Shown: piece after piece, positions 1-8,575 of the stretch
Numbering within the stretch: the first letter of the stretch is position 1
Layout: each line of letters begins with the position of its first letter
NCBI RefSeq assembly: GCF_000513275.1
Contig: NZ_CBVJ010000072.1
Location: 1-36,632, forward strand
Length of the DNA stretch: 36,632 nucleotides
Source: Paenibacillus gorillae
Lineage (GTDB): Bacteria; Bacillota; Bacilli; Paenibacillales; Paenibacillaceae
Reading direction: 5' to 3'
Made by a program: the position numbers and the translations under genes
Notes under the pieces: generated by a model
The model's database searches: none
What the model was told of the DNA's origin: nothing
Seen by the model: the letters and a program-made list of their open reading frames with translations, nothing else

Positions 1-1949
1 ATCGGCGTACCGGTCAATGCAAGACGATGGTAAGCCGGCAAACTTCGGATAGCCGTCGATTGCTTCGTGTATACGTTTTTAATGTTCTGGGCTTCATCCA
101 GACATAATGCATCCCATTCGACCAGCCGCAAATCCTCTTCGTCAAGCTGGGCCAGCGAATAAGAAGTAATAACGATGTCAGCTTCATGAACAGCAGACTC
201 GAACGCCTCTCCTTTATCACGCTTTGGCCCATAATGAAGATAAACACGAAGCGACGGGGCGAATTTCTCCAGCTCCTTCTGCCAATTGCCGATAACAGAA
301 GTCGGGCAAATGAGCAGTGACGGATGACCGTTGCTCGTTTTTTGTTCTTTAATATAGGTTAAATACGCCATAAATTGAATCGTTTTGCCCAGACCCATGT
401 CGTCAGCAAGACAACCTCCAAGACCAAACCGGCGAAGGAACAACATCCACGACACGCCTTGCTGCTGATACGGACGCAATTCACCAAGGAAGCTGGCGGG
501 CTTCTCGACGAGCGGAATTTCCGTCGTATGCTGAAGCTGCTCCAGCCATTTGGCCAAATGCTCGTTCAGCTCAACTTCGGCCCTTAAGCTTTCCGTGTCG
601 TCCAGCTCATCGCCTAGCGGCGATCCGCCCAACAGGTGCATTTCCATTACATCACGGAACGAAAGACCCTTTCGTTTGCCGACGCGCTTCATCCAATCGC
701 GGATTTGCGCAACATCATGCGGATCAAGATGCACCCATTCACCGCCGATATTCATCAGCCTGCGATTCTCTTCAGCCAGCCGCATGAAATCAGACTCGGA
801 CAGATCAACGTTGCCTAGCGCCATTCGCCAATCGAATTGAACGATCTGATCAAGTCCAAACATCGGCTGCGCTTCCGATCCGACCGACGATTTCATCTTC
901 GCCCGCAGCCTCAGCTTACGGGAACGGACAGCCTCCCACCAGCTTGGCAGCAGAACCGGGCAACCGGCTTCCAGCAAAGTGATGCTCGCCTTTTCCATAA
1001 ACGCCCAAGCCTCGTTATCGCTCAGCAGCCGCTTAATATCGCCCTGCTTCTCTTCATCGGCCCACTCCGGCAGCGCCGCCAGCCATTTGGCCTGCTCTTT
1101 CTCCAGCTTCGGGGAGAGCAGCGGCTGCCATTCCTCTGGTAAAGGCTCCAGTTCATATCCGGCATTTGTATCCGGCGCAGTCACCCATTGTTCACCGCTT
1201 TGGATGATTGGAATCCACGGGCCGCCATTACGGTCTTGCAGTGCAGGACGAAGCCGCCAGAATGAAGTTTCTCCCGGCTCGACGAGCTGCAACGCTGTCT
1301 TGAACGGCAGCGAGTCCTTACGGAGACCGATCGCAATGAGCCAATCCTCTTCATCGCCCGACTTCCGCTCCAGAATCGTCTCCCCGCCTGCTGCGATCCC
1401 GACTTGACGCCAGGCCTCGCTGGCTTCTCCGCCTCCGGCAAGCATTTGCTCAATGGCATCACTTAGCCATTGCTCAATACCGATATCGCCAGAGCCCGTC
1501 GCCGCCGTAATGAACTCCGCCCATTGCGACTCCCGCTCGGGCTCCGTTTCCGGCCATGCGATCCGCCAAGCGCGTCTTTGTTCCGACCACCTGCTCCACT
1601 CGGGCTCAAACCATCCGCCAAGCAGCGCTTCCCGAATTAAAGAGGCAATGGCCATCAGCCGCTGAAGACGGTCGCTCCACTCCACCCGCAGCAATCTTGC
1701 ATGCTGCGGGGCAGACAAATAGTCAACGGCAATTAACGGCGGCAGTTTAAGCATTTTCCGGCCGTTTTGCTCCATTTCTTCGACTTCAGTTCCGTACCAG
1801 GAAGATTTATGCCAAGCGAATAGAACTGAGCGGAGCCGCAGCGCGCTTTCCTGCCGTTCCGCTGTCGCCAGCATGATGGAGCCTTGTAATTCATCCTCCA
1901 GCTGCGACCAGAAACCGTCAACAGTTATACCTCCAACGAATGCTTTCAT
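1..1949 (-). CDS. SNF2-family DEAD-like helicase, C-terminus beyond window edge
   Basis: ATP-dependent SNF2/Rad54-type translocase, similar in kind to B. subtilis YwqA. The frame is open from the ATG at 1949 to base 3, giving 649 residues; the rest lies outside the window. Residues 1 to about 480 form the long N-terminal region of bacterial SNF2 helicases. The first ATPase lobe follows: Walker A reads DDMGLGKTIQ with the lysine at residue 522, then a TSVIGNW motif Ia region, and a DEAQ box (LDEAQNIKN) with the Asp at residue 618. The second helicase lobe must lie to the left. The ATG overlaps the stop of the upstream SWIM gene as ATGA, which suggests translational coupling. Known: such helicases remodel nucleoprotein or DNA-bound complexes. 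Inferred: it works with the SWIM protein. The substrate cannot be read from sequence. Confidence 0.93.
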   Translation of the reverse strand, partial: MKAFVGGITVDGFWSQLEDELQGSIMLATAERQESALRLRSVLFAWHKSSWYGTEVEEMEQNGRKMLKLPPLIAVDYLSAPQHARLLRVEWSDRLQRLMAIASLIREALLGGWFEPEWSRWSEQRRAWRIAWPETEPERESQWAEFITAATGSGDIGIEQWLSDAIEQMLAGGGEASEAWRQVGIAAGGETILERKSGDEEDWLIAIGLRKDSLPFKTALQLVEPGETSFWRLRPALQDRNGGPWIPIIQSGEQWVTAPDTNAGYELEPLPEEWQPLLSPKLEKEQAKWLAALPEWADEEKQGDIKRLLSDNEAWAFMEKASITLLEAGCPVLLPSWWEAVRSRKLRLRAKMKSSVGSEAQPMFGLDQIVQFDWRMALGNVDLSESDFMRLAEENRRLMNIGGEWVHLDPHDVAQIRDWMKRVGKRKGLSFRDVMEMHLLGGSPLGDELDDTESLRAEVELNEHLAKWLEQLQHTTEIPLVEKPASFLGELRPYQQQGVSWMLFLRRFGLGGCLADDMGLGKTIQFMAYLTYIKEQKTSNGHPSLLICPTSVIGNWQKELEKFAPSLRVYLHYGPKRDKGEAFESAVHEADIVITSYSLAQLDEEDLRLVEWDALCLDEAQNIKNVYTKQSTAIRSLPAYHRLALTGTP

Positions 1950-3565
1950 TTCACCAGCTTTCCTTTCCACAGCTCCTCCTGAAAGGCTCTAAGCCGTTGA
2001 TGCTTTTTGGCAATTCCTGTGATATAAAAATTCCATGTGTCCATGGCTTTATTCGCTTTATATAGCCGTTCCAGCTTCTTCAGATGCTTGACTGCCATCC
2101 GGTACCCTTGCCGGTTACGCGTATTAATCCAATCCTCAATTGATTGGTGATAGAGAGGGAGCATGACTGCAGGTGCAGCCTTCGTCACTTCCTTCACATC
2201 CTGAATACCCAGATCATCAGGCTTCATTCCGAGCAGCAGCTGTAAATCCGCCCATTCCTCATACTTATTGACAGCAAGCCAATGCTCCGACAGCTCGCTG
2301 TAGGAATAAGGGAGAAGCTCCGTCATATATTCCGTCCATTTCCCGTTCTCAGGCTGCTCCTCATCCGCGCGCCTGCACAAAGCAAGAAACGGGCCAATCG
2401 TTCTGCCGCTTCGGTTCGGGTAAATTCTCTCATGCATGAAGCTCATCCAGGTGCTGAACAGCTCCCAGCGCTGCTCCCCTAGCCGCTGAGCCGCGCATGG
2501 ATAGATCATTTTTTGCGACCGCTGAAAATCAGTTTGCTCAAAATGGCTTAAAGCACCTTCGTCATTGCCGCTGAAAAAATGCAGCATTGCAGACGCAGTA
2601 TGAATAAACGAACGATTGACCGGCTGGTTGGAATCATCCATGCCGCCTTCTGCAAAGACACTCAGAGCCGATAGTTCCTCTTCTCTCCACAGCTGGTTCT
2701 CCGAGAGCTTCTCGCAAACCGTCAAATAAAGGAAAGACCAGTCAAACAACTGCTGCTCCAGCTTCAACGCATGATTGTAGGAGATGCGAACGACATGGTC
2801 AGCCCACTTCCGCTCCTGCTCTCCCATCTCGGAAGGATGCAGCTCCAGCACAAGCTGGCCATAATGCTCAATCCATGGCTCCGCCATACGGGCAAAGGAC
2901 ATTTCATGATAGTAGCGGCTGAACGTGTCGACCGATTTGATGGCACGCTCTCCTTGCTCTAGTACGTATAGAATCACATTCATCCAATGCAGCCTTTGCA
3001 GCGGCTTATCCCAATGCTTCGAAGTTCCCTTCAGGGCAGACAACACCGGCTGAAGCGCATGCAGCGAATGCCGGCAATTGCGCCAAACCTCGCCATACTC
3101 CAACTCCATCCAGATTTGCCACGCTTCCGGGCTCGCCTCTTCATTCGGCTGACTGTTATGGCTGTTATGTCCAGCCTCTGGCTTTGGCTTGTTCAATAAG
3201 GCAGCTGCTGTTGTCAGCTCTGCTTGCGGGTCCAGCCCCATCAAACGGCGGTAAGCCGCTTTCGCTGCAAAGCCGGTTGTATCTTCTTCATTTAAATAGG
3301 CGAAAAAAACCGCCGCCATATGTTTGCAATAATCGCCGTAAGGACATGTACATGTGCTGTATCTAAACTTTCCAGCATCGATAACGACCGCATAGACGTC
3401 GGATCCGATTACGGTGCCGTATAGCGTATCGTCAGAAGCGAACTTTACATTTTTCACTTGCCCGCTGCGGTAATATTCCCAACCTCGCGTAATGATGGTA
3501 TCCGACAAATGCTCGCTAAAGCTTTGCTCAAGCGCTTCCCGCTGCTTTTGATCGAAATTCGACAT
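1946..3565 (-). CDS. SWIM zinc-finger protein, partner of SNF2 helicase
   Basis: 539-residue protein with a SWIM zinc finger near its N-terminus: C72, C74, C80 and H82 in the pattern CTCPYGDYCKH, the canonical CxCx(n)CxH. The remainder is helical and Trp-rich, without a domain I recognise. I chose the ATG at 3565 because AGGTGA stands five bases before it. An in-frame start 31 codons upstream would run through the promoter-like sequence at 3606-3611. SWIM domains bind DNA or protein; in Bacillus a similar protein (YwqB) is encoded next to the SNF2 protein YwqA. Here the stop codon overlaps the helicase start by four bases, so the two are probably made together. Function beyond nucleic-acid binding is inference. 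Confidence 0.85.
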   Translation of the reverse strand: MSNFDQKQREALEQSFSEHLSDTIITRGWEYYRSGQVKNVKFASDDTLYGTVIGSDVYAVVIDAGKFRYSTCTCPYGDYCKHMAAVFFAYLNEEDTTGFAAKAAYRRLMGLDPQAELTTAAALLNKPKPEAGHNSHNSQPNEEASPEAWQIWMELEYGEVWRNCRHSLHALQPVLSALKGTSKHWDKPLQRLHWMNVILYVLEQGERAIKSVDTFSRYYHEMSFARMAEPWIEHYGQLVLELHPSEMGEQERKWADHVVRISYNHALKLEQQLFDWSFLYLTVCEKLSENQLWREEELSALSVFAEGGMDDSNQPVNRSFIHTASAMLHFFSGNDEGALSHFEQTDFQRSQKMIYPCAAQRLGEQRWELFSTWMSFMHERIYPNRSGRTIGPFLALCRRADEEQPENGKWTEYMTELLPYSYSELSEHWLAVNKYEEWADLQLLLGMKPDDLGIQDVKEVTKAAPAVMLPLYHQSIEDWINTRNRQGYRMAVKHLKKLERLYKANKAMDTWNFYITGIAKKHQRLRAFQEELWKGKLVK

Positions 3566-3605
3566 ACGTTCACCTGCTTTCTTCCGTACACCTTGCATTC
3601 TTCCT

Positions 3606-3611
3606 ATTATA
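3606..3611 (-). promoter_or_regulatory. Extended -10 promoter of the SWIM/SNF2 operon
   Basis: On the minus strand the sequence reads TGATATAAT, a perfect TATAAT preceded by the TGn extension. It lies about 40 bases before the chosen start at 3565. No good -35 box is seen 17 bases upstream, which is usual for extended -10 promoters. Confidence 0.55.
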
Positions 3612-3691
3612 TCACATGCAGAAACGTCTTTGTCGCCGCTGCGCGCCCGCTCCTCCAACTGATTGCGTTTTCATTATAAAAAAAATACTTC

Positions 3692-4579
3692 CTACGTTGC
3701 CGATTTGGATAAAACCGCAAAATATTCCATAACGACCTCGCGAAATTCCAGCGCCGCTCGTGAAATGTACCGGCTCCTATGTGATAGTAAAGCGATCTCC
3801 CGAACCAATTCATAATCTTCTACTTGGAGATATTTAATTTGCTCTCGTGCATTCCTCGCTGTACCTGGGATGAAGGCGATGCCGATCTCCGCTTCCACAA
3901 GTGTGCTTAGCCTTGCCGGCTCATCTCCTTCATACACATAGTGCGGAGTGAAGCCAGCCGATTCGCATACTGCGTCCACTAAATCACGGGTGCCGAATCC
4001 TCTCTTCACGCCAACGAATGATTCATCCTTCAATTCAATCAGCGATACGCGGCTTCGTTCCGCCAGCCAATGTCCCGTCGGAACCGCAACCATAATCCGA
4101 TCATGGAACACAATTTGACATTCAATGTCTTCCCCTTGCACAGCAGGAGAGGATAAACAGAAATCAACCTCTCCCCGATGAAGAAGCGTAACCATTTCCT
4201 GTGTCGTCAGCATTTGTACATGAAATTGAATATGAGGCCTTCTCCGGCGAAACTCACGAAGGATATAAGGCAGCGTGCTTGCGGCCGTAACCGCGAGCTT
4301 AAGTGTGCCATGCTCCGGACCGGATAAATCACTTAGCTCTTGCTTCCCCTGCTCCAATTCAAACAATGCCCTTTCCGTGCGGCGGAGGAAGCTGCTTCCA
4401 TACGCATTTAACCGCAGCTTTCTCCCTATCCGATCGAATAGCGGTACCCCTAGATCGTCCTCTAGACGTTGAATTGTTTTGCTTAATGATGATTGTGTAA
4501 CATGCAGACTTCGTGCCGCTTCCGTAACATGCTCCAGTCTGGCAACTGCAAGAAAATATTGCAACTGAAGAAGCTCCAT
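3692..4579 (-). CDS. LysR-family transcriptional regulator
   Basis: 295-residue LysR regulator of normal length. Residues 1-60 form the winged helix-turn-helix (FLAVARLEHVTEAARSLHVT, then QSSLSKTIQRLEDDLGVPLF). Residues about 90-290 form the periplasmic-binding-protein-like effector domain. A GGAGGTG ribosome site precedes the ATG at 4579. It is transcribed away from the MFS exporter at 4692 across a 112-base gap, the usual arrangement in which a LysR protein controls its divergent neighbour in response to a small molecule. The ligand cannot be predicted. Both the family and the start are clear. Confidence 0.93.
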   Translation of the reverse strand: MELLQLQYFLAVARLEHVTEAARSLHVTQSSLSKTIQRLEDDLGVPLFDRIGRKLRLNAYGSSFLRRTERALFELEQGKQELSDLSGPEHGTLKLAVTAASTLPYILREFRRRRPHIQFHVQMLTTQEMVTLLHRGEVDFCLSSPAVQGEDIECQIVFHDRIMVAVPTGHWLAERSRVSLIELKDESFVGVKRGFGTRDLVDAVCESAGFTPHYVYEGDEPARLSTLVEAEIGIAFIPGTARNAREQIKYLQVEDYELVREIALLSHRSRYISRAALEFREVVMEYFAVLSKSAT

Positions 4580-4691
4580 TCCGCACCTCCGCTCATTCCT
4601 TCAAATCAATGAAATCATAGCATAAAATGCGTTGGAAAGAATAATTCATTTCGCGTACGATGGCTTTACTACGTTATGGGAGGAACCGCAA
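4580..4691. promoter_or_regulatory. LysR/MFS divergent control region
   Basis: A shared 112-base intergenic region holding both promoters. It contains a small inverted repeat GCAT-AAA-ATGC at 4620-4630, a possible LysR contact site. The repeat is short, so this is weak evidence. Confidence 0.3.
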
Positions 4692-6095
4692 ATGAGTGTT
4701 CGCAGCAGATGGCTGATCATTTCCGTTGGACTCGGAATTTTATTAAACCCTTTAAATTCTTCGATGATTGCCGTTGCTATAGCAAGACTGCAGGCCGTAT
4801 ATCAGCTAGACTTTACCGGCGTTTCCTGGATTATCTTTTCCTTCTATATTGCGAGCGCGATTGCCCAGCCTGTCATGGGAAAAGCCAGTGACTTATTCGG
4901 CCGCAGAAACATATTCCTTGCGGGTCTGATCGTCGCCTTCGTCGCATCCATGTTAGCTCCACTATCTCCAAGCTTTGGATGGCTTATCGTATTCCGTATT
5001 GTGCAGTCTATAGGAACGAGCATGATGGTTGCCGTTGGCATGGCTATCATTCGTATTCATGTGACTGAGAAACAAGCGTCCGCACTGTCCGTGTTGTCTA
5101 TATTTCTATCCGGAGCAGCAGCTATTGGACCTTTTATAGGCGGGGTTCTGCTCCATTGGTGGGATTGGCCTGCGATCTTTCTCGTCAATATTCCGTTCAC
5201 GGCGGCGAGCTTTCTATTCGCATGGCGAAATATTCCCAAGGACGAACGGGCAGCACTCTTTGCACGCAATAGATCCATTCGCAGCTGGTTCGTTTTAATC
5301 GATGCGTTTGGCATATTGCTCTTCACCATAGGCCTGATTGCCTTGCTCATAGCCGTGCTGTCTGCCAAATCCTCCGGGCATGTATCAACCGGACTTACTG
5401 CCCTTGGTTTATTAGGTCTCGTATCTCTGGCAGCGTTCGCTAGACATGAATGGAAGGTGAAGTCGCCATTCATTCCACTTCGTTCATTCGTCAATTACCC
5501 GGCGATGACTTGGGTCAATATCGAATTCATTCTCGTAAACATCCTTTATTACTCTCTCTTCTTCGGACTGCCGTCTTATTTGCAGACCGTGCGTCAGGTG
5601 AGCGAGTTCCATACCGGGATGCTGATGCTTAGTTTAGGTTTGTGTTCGCTCATCATTTCTCCGGTTGCTGGAAGATGGATCGATAGGGCAGGACCCCGGC
5701 CAGCGCTGCTCACAGCCGGCATCCTGATGACGATGGGTTCCCTATGGATTATCACCTTAAATCAAGCGTCTCCAATGATCAGTGTCATTCTGCCATTAGC
5801 TGTATTTGGCATTAGCAACGGATTGAACAGCGTCGGTATGCAAGCCGCCCTGTTCAACAGCTCTCCCAAAGACATGATCGGCGTAGCCTCCGGATTATTT
5901 ATGACATCGAGATACCTCGGAACGATTCTCTCTTCCTTACTGCTCGGCATCATCATGGGAGACAAGTTCAGCACCGGAGGATTACAACGGCTTGGAGCGG
6001 TTCTCACGGTCATCGCCTTGTCTTTGGTATTGTTGAGTTGGCGGCATAAAAAGTACGGACAATTAGAGACACCACTCCCTGCTGCAGACAAATAA
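4692..6095 (+). CDS. MFS transporter, DHA2 (EmrB/QacA-like) family
   Basis: 467-residue major facilitator exporter. GGGAGG eight bases before the ATG at 4692 supports this start over a TTG 20 codons upstream. Many hydrophobic helices are visible. The motif A region reads GKASDLFGRRN after the second helix, and the antiporter motif C region is present as AIGPFIGGVLLHWWDWPAIF, typical of 14-helix DHA2 drug/H+ antiporters such as EmrB or Bmr3. Membrane-located. It is divergent from a LysR regulator that probably induces it. The exported compound is unknown. It ends just before a hairpin shared with the convergent HxlR gene. Confidence 0.9.
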   Translation: MSVRSRWLIISVGLGILLNPLNSSMIAVAIARLQAVYQLDFTGVSWIIFSFYIASAIAQPVMGKASDLFGRRNIFLAGLIVAFVASMLAPLSPSFGWLIVFRIVQSIGTSMMVAVGMAIIRIHVTEKQASALSVLSIFLSGAAAIGPFIGGVLLHWWDWPAIFLVNIPFTAASFLFAWRNIPKDERAALFARNRSIRSWFVLIDAFGILLFTIGLIALLIAVLSAKSSGHVSTGLTALGLLGLVSLAAFARHEWKVKSPFIPLRSFVNYPAMTWVNIEFILVNILYYSLFFGLPSYLQTVRQVSEFHTGMLMLSLGLCSLIISPVAGRWIDRAGPRPALLTAGILMTMGSLWIITLNQASPMISVILPLAVFGISNGLNSVGMQAALFNSSPKDMIGVASGLFMTSRYLGTILSSLLLGIIMGDKFSTGGLQRLGAVLTVIALSLVLLSWRHKKYGQLETPLPAADK

Positions 6096-6121
6096 AGAGC
6101 GAGTGTAGCTGGAAAACAAAG

Positions 6122-6162
6122 ATCGCCCTCTACTTAACCTTATTGGTCAGGTAGAGGGCGAT
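6122..6162. terminator. Hairpin between convergent MFS and hxlR-type genes
   Basis: A perfect 12-bp stem (ATCGCCCTCTAC with its complement) and a 17-base loop lie between the two stop codons. The following T run is weak, so this is a plausible bidirectional terminator rather than a textbook one. Confidence 0.65.
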
Positions 6163-6179
6163 TGTTCTGTGTTCAAGCC

Positions 6180-6536
6180 TTAAGCTTCCCATGGCTCAAG
6201 CAGATCTTGATTGCCATGGACATGCTCCAAATGATTCACACCCCAATCACAGATGTTGTCTAGAATCGTCTTCAAGCTCCAGCCATATTCAGTAAGCTCA
6301 TATTCTACCCGCAGGGGAATTTCATTGTACATGTAACGATTAATGACCTTGTCCCGCTCCAATTCCCGTAATTGCTTGGTTAACATTCTTTGCGTAATTT
6401 CAGGCATGAGACTTCGTAATTCATTCGTCCGTTTCTTACCGGAGGTTAGATGATAGAGGATAACGCTTTTCCATTTTCCTCCCATAACTTCCAGAGTGAC
6501 CTCCACGCCAATCCTGTATTTCTTTTGTTTATTCAT
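6180..6536 (-). CDS. HxlR-family winged-helix regulator
   Basis: 118-residue HxlR/MarR-like regulator. The family signature is clear: GVEVTLEVMGGKWKSVILYH, then the recognition helix region ITQRMLTKQLRELERDKVI and the wing ending VEYELTEYG. I used the ATG at 6536, which GAGGAG precedes by ten bases; the longer in-frame start lacks such a site. Known quinone or hypochlorite sensors of this family (YodB, CatR, HypR) use an N-terminal cysteine. Here the only cysteine is near the C-terminus (NICDWG), so that sensing mode is unlikely. Divergent from the flavodoxin-fold oxidoreductase, its probable target. Confidence 0.92.
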   Translation of the reverse strand: MNKQKKYRIGVEVTLEVMGGKWKSVILYHLTSGKKRTNELRSLMPEITQRMLTKQLRELERDKVINRYMYNEIPLRVEYELTEYGWSLKTILDNICDWGVNHLEHVHGNQDLLEPWEA

Positions 6537-6622
6537 TGCAGCATGCTCCTCATTAGATTCAAATTTATGAATCATTATTTATGAGATCCTTTTCGTCCAT
6601 ACAGCACCTTAATGTTCCCATA

Positions 6623-6636
6623 GCACAATATTGTGC
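6623..6636. promoter_or_regulatory. 14-bp perfect palindrome, candidate HxlR operator
   Basis: GCACAATATTGTGC is a perfect palindrome in the intergenic space between the divergent HxlR regulator (start 6536) and oxidoreductase (start 6753). Position and symmetry fit a dimeric winged-helix operator. Binding is inferred. Confidence 0.5.
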
Positions 6637-6752
6637 CTACTTCCTATTTTAGCATCAATACGGCATACTGGCATTCAAGCAAAAAATTAAAGGCTGCCGG
6701 TTATTATCCAAAGCCTTAAATATCAACTCATTATAGAAGGAGAAATTATAAG

Positions 6753-7361
6753 ATGAAAATACTTGTAGTCGTTACACATCCCAGACAAGATTCATTAACC
6801 GGGAGCATCACGAAGCAATTGACACAAGGATTGTCCGAAGCCGGACATGAATATGAGGTGGCCGATTTATATGCGGAAGGCTTTAATCCTCTGGTATTTC
6901 CTCCCGATGAGCCGGATTGGGAGAATACGAACAAAGTGTATACAGCTGAAACGATGCGCGAAATGGAACGGATCCGAAACCATGATGCAATAATTTTTGT
7001 GTTCCCGTTGTGGTGGTTTGGTGTACCGGCCATGCTGAAAGGCTATATCGACCGGATATGGAATAATGGATTCGCCTATGGGAAAGATGAAGTTTCCAAT
7101 GAAAGGTTCGAGCTGCCTGTACAAAAAATAAGCTGGATTTCGCTAGTTGGAGGAACGCAGCCGCATTTCGAGAAACACGAGCATGATGTTACGATAACCC
7201 GCCACTTGAATTACTTGGCCGATTACGTTGGTGTTAAAGATTCGGCCGTTCATTACCTGTACGAAACCATTGCTAAATTCCCTGATGATCCCGAAAAAGA
7301 GAACCATCATTACGACGCCCTGCTAGCAGAAGCTTATCGTCTGGGACTGCAATTTGAATAA
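6753..7361 (+). CDS. Flavodoxin-fold NAD(P)H oxidoreductase
   Basis: 202-residue protein of the Flavodoxin_2 family (NQO1, MdaB and KefF type). It opens with the FMN/FAD phosphate-binding segment MKILVVVTHPRQDSLTGSI. The second conserved block follows, DAIIFVFPLWWFGVPAMLKG with YIDRIWNNGFAYG, which is characteristic of quinone or azo reductases. GAAGGAGA precedes the ATG. Such enzymes reduce quinones by two electrons in the cytoplasm and limit redox cycling. The divergent HxlR regulator fits a quinone or electrophile response, though the exact substrate is not readable. A strong hairpin terminator follows. Confidence 0.9.
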   Translation: MKILVVVTHPRQDSLTGSITKQLTQGLSEAGHEYEVADLYAEGFNPLVFPPDEPDWENTNKVYTAETMREMERIRNHDAIIFVFPLWWFGVPAMLKGYIDRIWNNGFAYGKDEVSNERFELPVQKISWISLVGGTQPHFEKHEHDVTITRHLNYLADYVGVKDSAVHYLYETIAKFPDDPEKENHHYDALLAEAYRLGLQFE

Positions 7362-7417
7362 CTGCCTTATGATTTCTTTCACGCGCTACAGTCAAACAAA
7401 AGCTGATTAACAAAACT

Positions 7418-7472
7418 TAAGGGGCTGTCCCATACGTTGTTGTAATGACGTATGGGACAGCCCCTTTTTTTT
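7418..7472. terminator. Strong bidirectional intrinsic terminator
   Basis: A stem of 18 to 19 perfect base pairs (arms 7419-7437 and 7448-7466, loop of ten) is followed by eight T residues. It ends the oxidoreductase gene. The opposite strand is also T-rich after the stem, so it can serve the convergent fucosidase gene, whose stop codon touches the T run. Confidence 0.93.
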
Positions 7473-8442
7473 ATTTTCTATAGCACCAGTTGTCCGGAAT
7501 TGTTGTGAGATCTGCCGGATGGACGTATCGCTCGCCGACTTCTTTAAAGCGCTGCAGAATGTTATCGTCCAGCAAGCCTTGCTTATTAGGCGCGCCATTA
7601 AGCAAGAACGATACATTATGCGCACTGCATTCATTCACTTTGTCCAGCGCCCAGTCAGCCGTTCGAAGATCCATCGAAGTATCTGTCGCACGCCAGAACC
7701 ACGTTTTCGTTAAAATGTTGCAGCTCGCTCCAGGACCGTTGAACGAGTTGTCCACTTCTTGTCCTGCAGCATTTTCGAAAAAGGCGATATCCGTCTGCTG
7801 TACGCCAGACTCGCAGCCAATATTCATTAACAAGCATTGCGGCTGCAGTCCTTTAACCCATGCATCAATCTCCTCAAAAGGAAGATTCTCATAGCTTGGG
7901 CCGCCCCAAGGCGCATTCCAGCCGTCGACGATCAGGAACGGAATTTTCCCGTAGCCTGTCAACAGCTCCTCAATCTGATTTTTAATAAACTGCTTGTCTT
8001 CAGATGTACAATTCTTCTGCCCGATTTGATGATGCAAGTCTAGTGCAGAGAAGTAAAGACCTGCTTCGATTCCTTCTTTTCTGAACGCTTCAAGATATTC
8101 CTTAACGACGTCCGTCTGGAGCGTCGCGTTTTTCACCGAATGATCCGTGCAGGCTGTCGGCCACAAGCTGAACCCTTCATGATGCTTAGCTGTTAGTGCA
8201 GCAAATTTCATCCCTGCCGATTTAGCAGCTTTCGCCCACTGGGAGCAGTCCAGTTGAGCCGGATTCCAGTCCTTCGGATCAAATACGAATCTGCGGGGCT
8301 CATCATTATTTTCATGGCCATATTCCCAGTCCTCAACTTCCGATTCTGCAAACTGAAAGGTAGCGCTATTGAAATGAATAAACATGCCATGCCTCTGATT
8401 AACGAACCATTGCTGCAGCTGTACCAACTCTAGATTATTCAT
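7471..8442 (-). CDS. Alpha-L-fucosidase-like glycoside hydrolase (GH29)
   Basis: 323-residue protein resembling the catalytic barrel of GH29 alpha-L-fucosidases. Visible family landmarks are GMFIHFN at residues 19-25, KFAALTAKHHEGFSLWP at about 79-95, and IVDGW with Asp173, the likely nucleophile by position. GGGAGG eight bases before the ATG at 8442 sets the start; an in-frame extension of 34 codons lacks such support. There is no signal peptide, so it is probably cytoplasmic, acting on imported fucosides. It is shorter than most GH29 enzymes because the C-terminal beta-sandwich is absent. The divergent AraC gene is the likely regulator. Substrate is inferred from family only. Confidence 0.82.
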   Translation of the reverse strand: MNNLELVQLQQWFVNQRHGMFIHFNSATFQFAESEVEDWEYGHENNDEPRRFVFDPKDWNPAQLDCSQWAKAAKSAGMKFAALTAKHHEGFSLWPTACTDHSVKNATLQTDVVKEYLEAFRKEGIEAGLYFSALDLHHQIGQKNCTSEDKQFIKNQIEELLTGYGKIPFLIVDGWNAPWGGPSYENLPFEEIDAWVKGLQPQCLLMNIGCESGVQQTDIAFFENAAGQEVDNSFNGPGASCNILTKTWFWRATDTSMDLRTADWALDKVNECSAHNVSFLLNGAPNKQGLLDDNILQRFKEVGERYVHPADLTTIPDNWCYRK

Positions 8443-8470
8443 GAAGATTGCCTCCCTGTTATCCGTTGTA

Positions 8471-8499
8471 ATAGAATGATATCTACTACTGTATAGAAT
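8471..8499. promoter_or_regulatory. Direct repeats ATAGAAT 22 bp apart, candidate AraC site
   Basis: ATAGAAT occurs at 8471-8477 and 8493-8499, each preceded by TGTA or TGT. The 22-bp spacing puts both on one face of the helix, as for AraC-family half-sites. They lie between the fucosidase start and the araC-type promoter. Confidence 0.4.
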
Positions 8500-8516
8500 C
8501 CCGGGCCCTGTTACAG

Positions 8517-8545
8517 CTGACAATCCCGACTTTCTATAGTACAAT
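8517..8545 (+). promoter_or_regulatory. Sigma-A promoter of the AraC-type gene
   Basis: CTGACA at 8517-8522 and TACAAT at 8540-8545 with a 17-base spacer match a sigma-A promoter. Transcription would start near 8552, about 24 bases before the ATG. Confidence 0.6.
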
Positions 8546-8575
8546 TTCTACATAAATTCAGATTAGGGTGATGCG

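Noticed and set aside
979..1407. 142-codon plus-strand frame inside the helicase gene
   Set aside because: Ser/Cys-rich shadow of the helicase coding strand without a ribosome site or family match.
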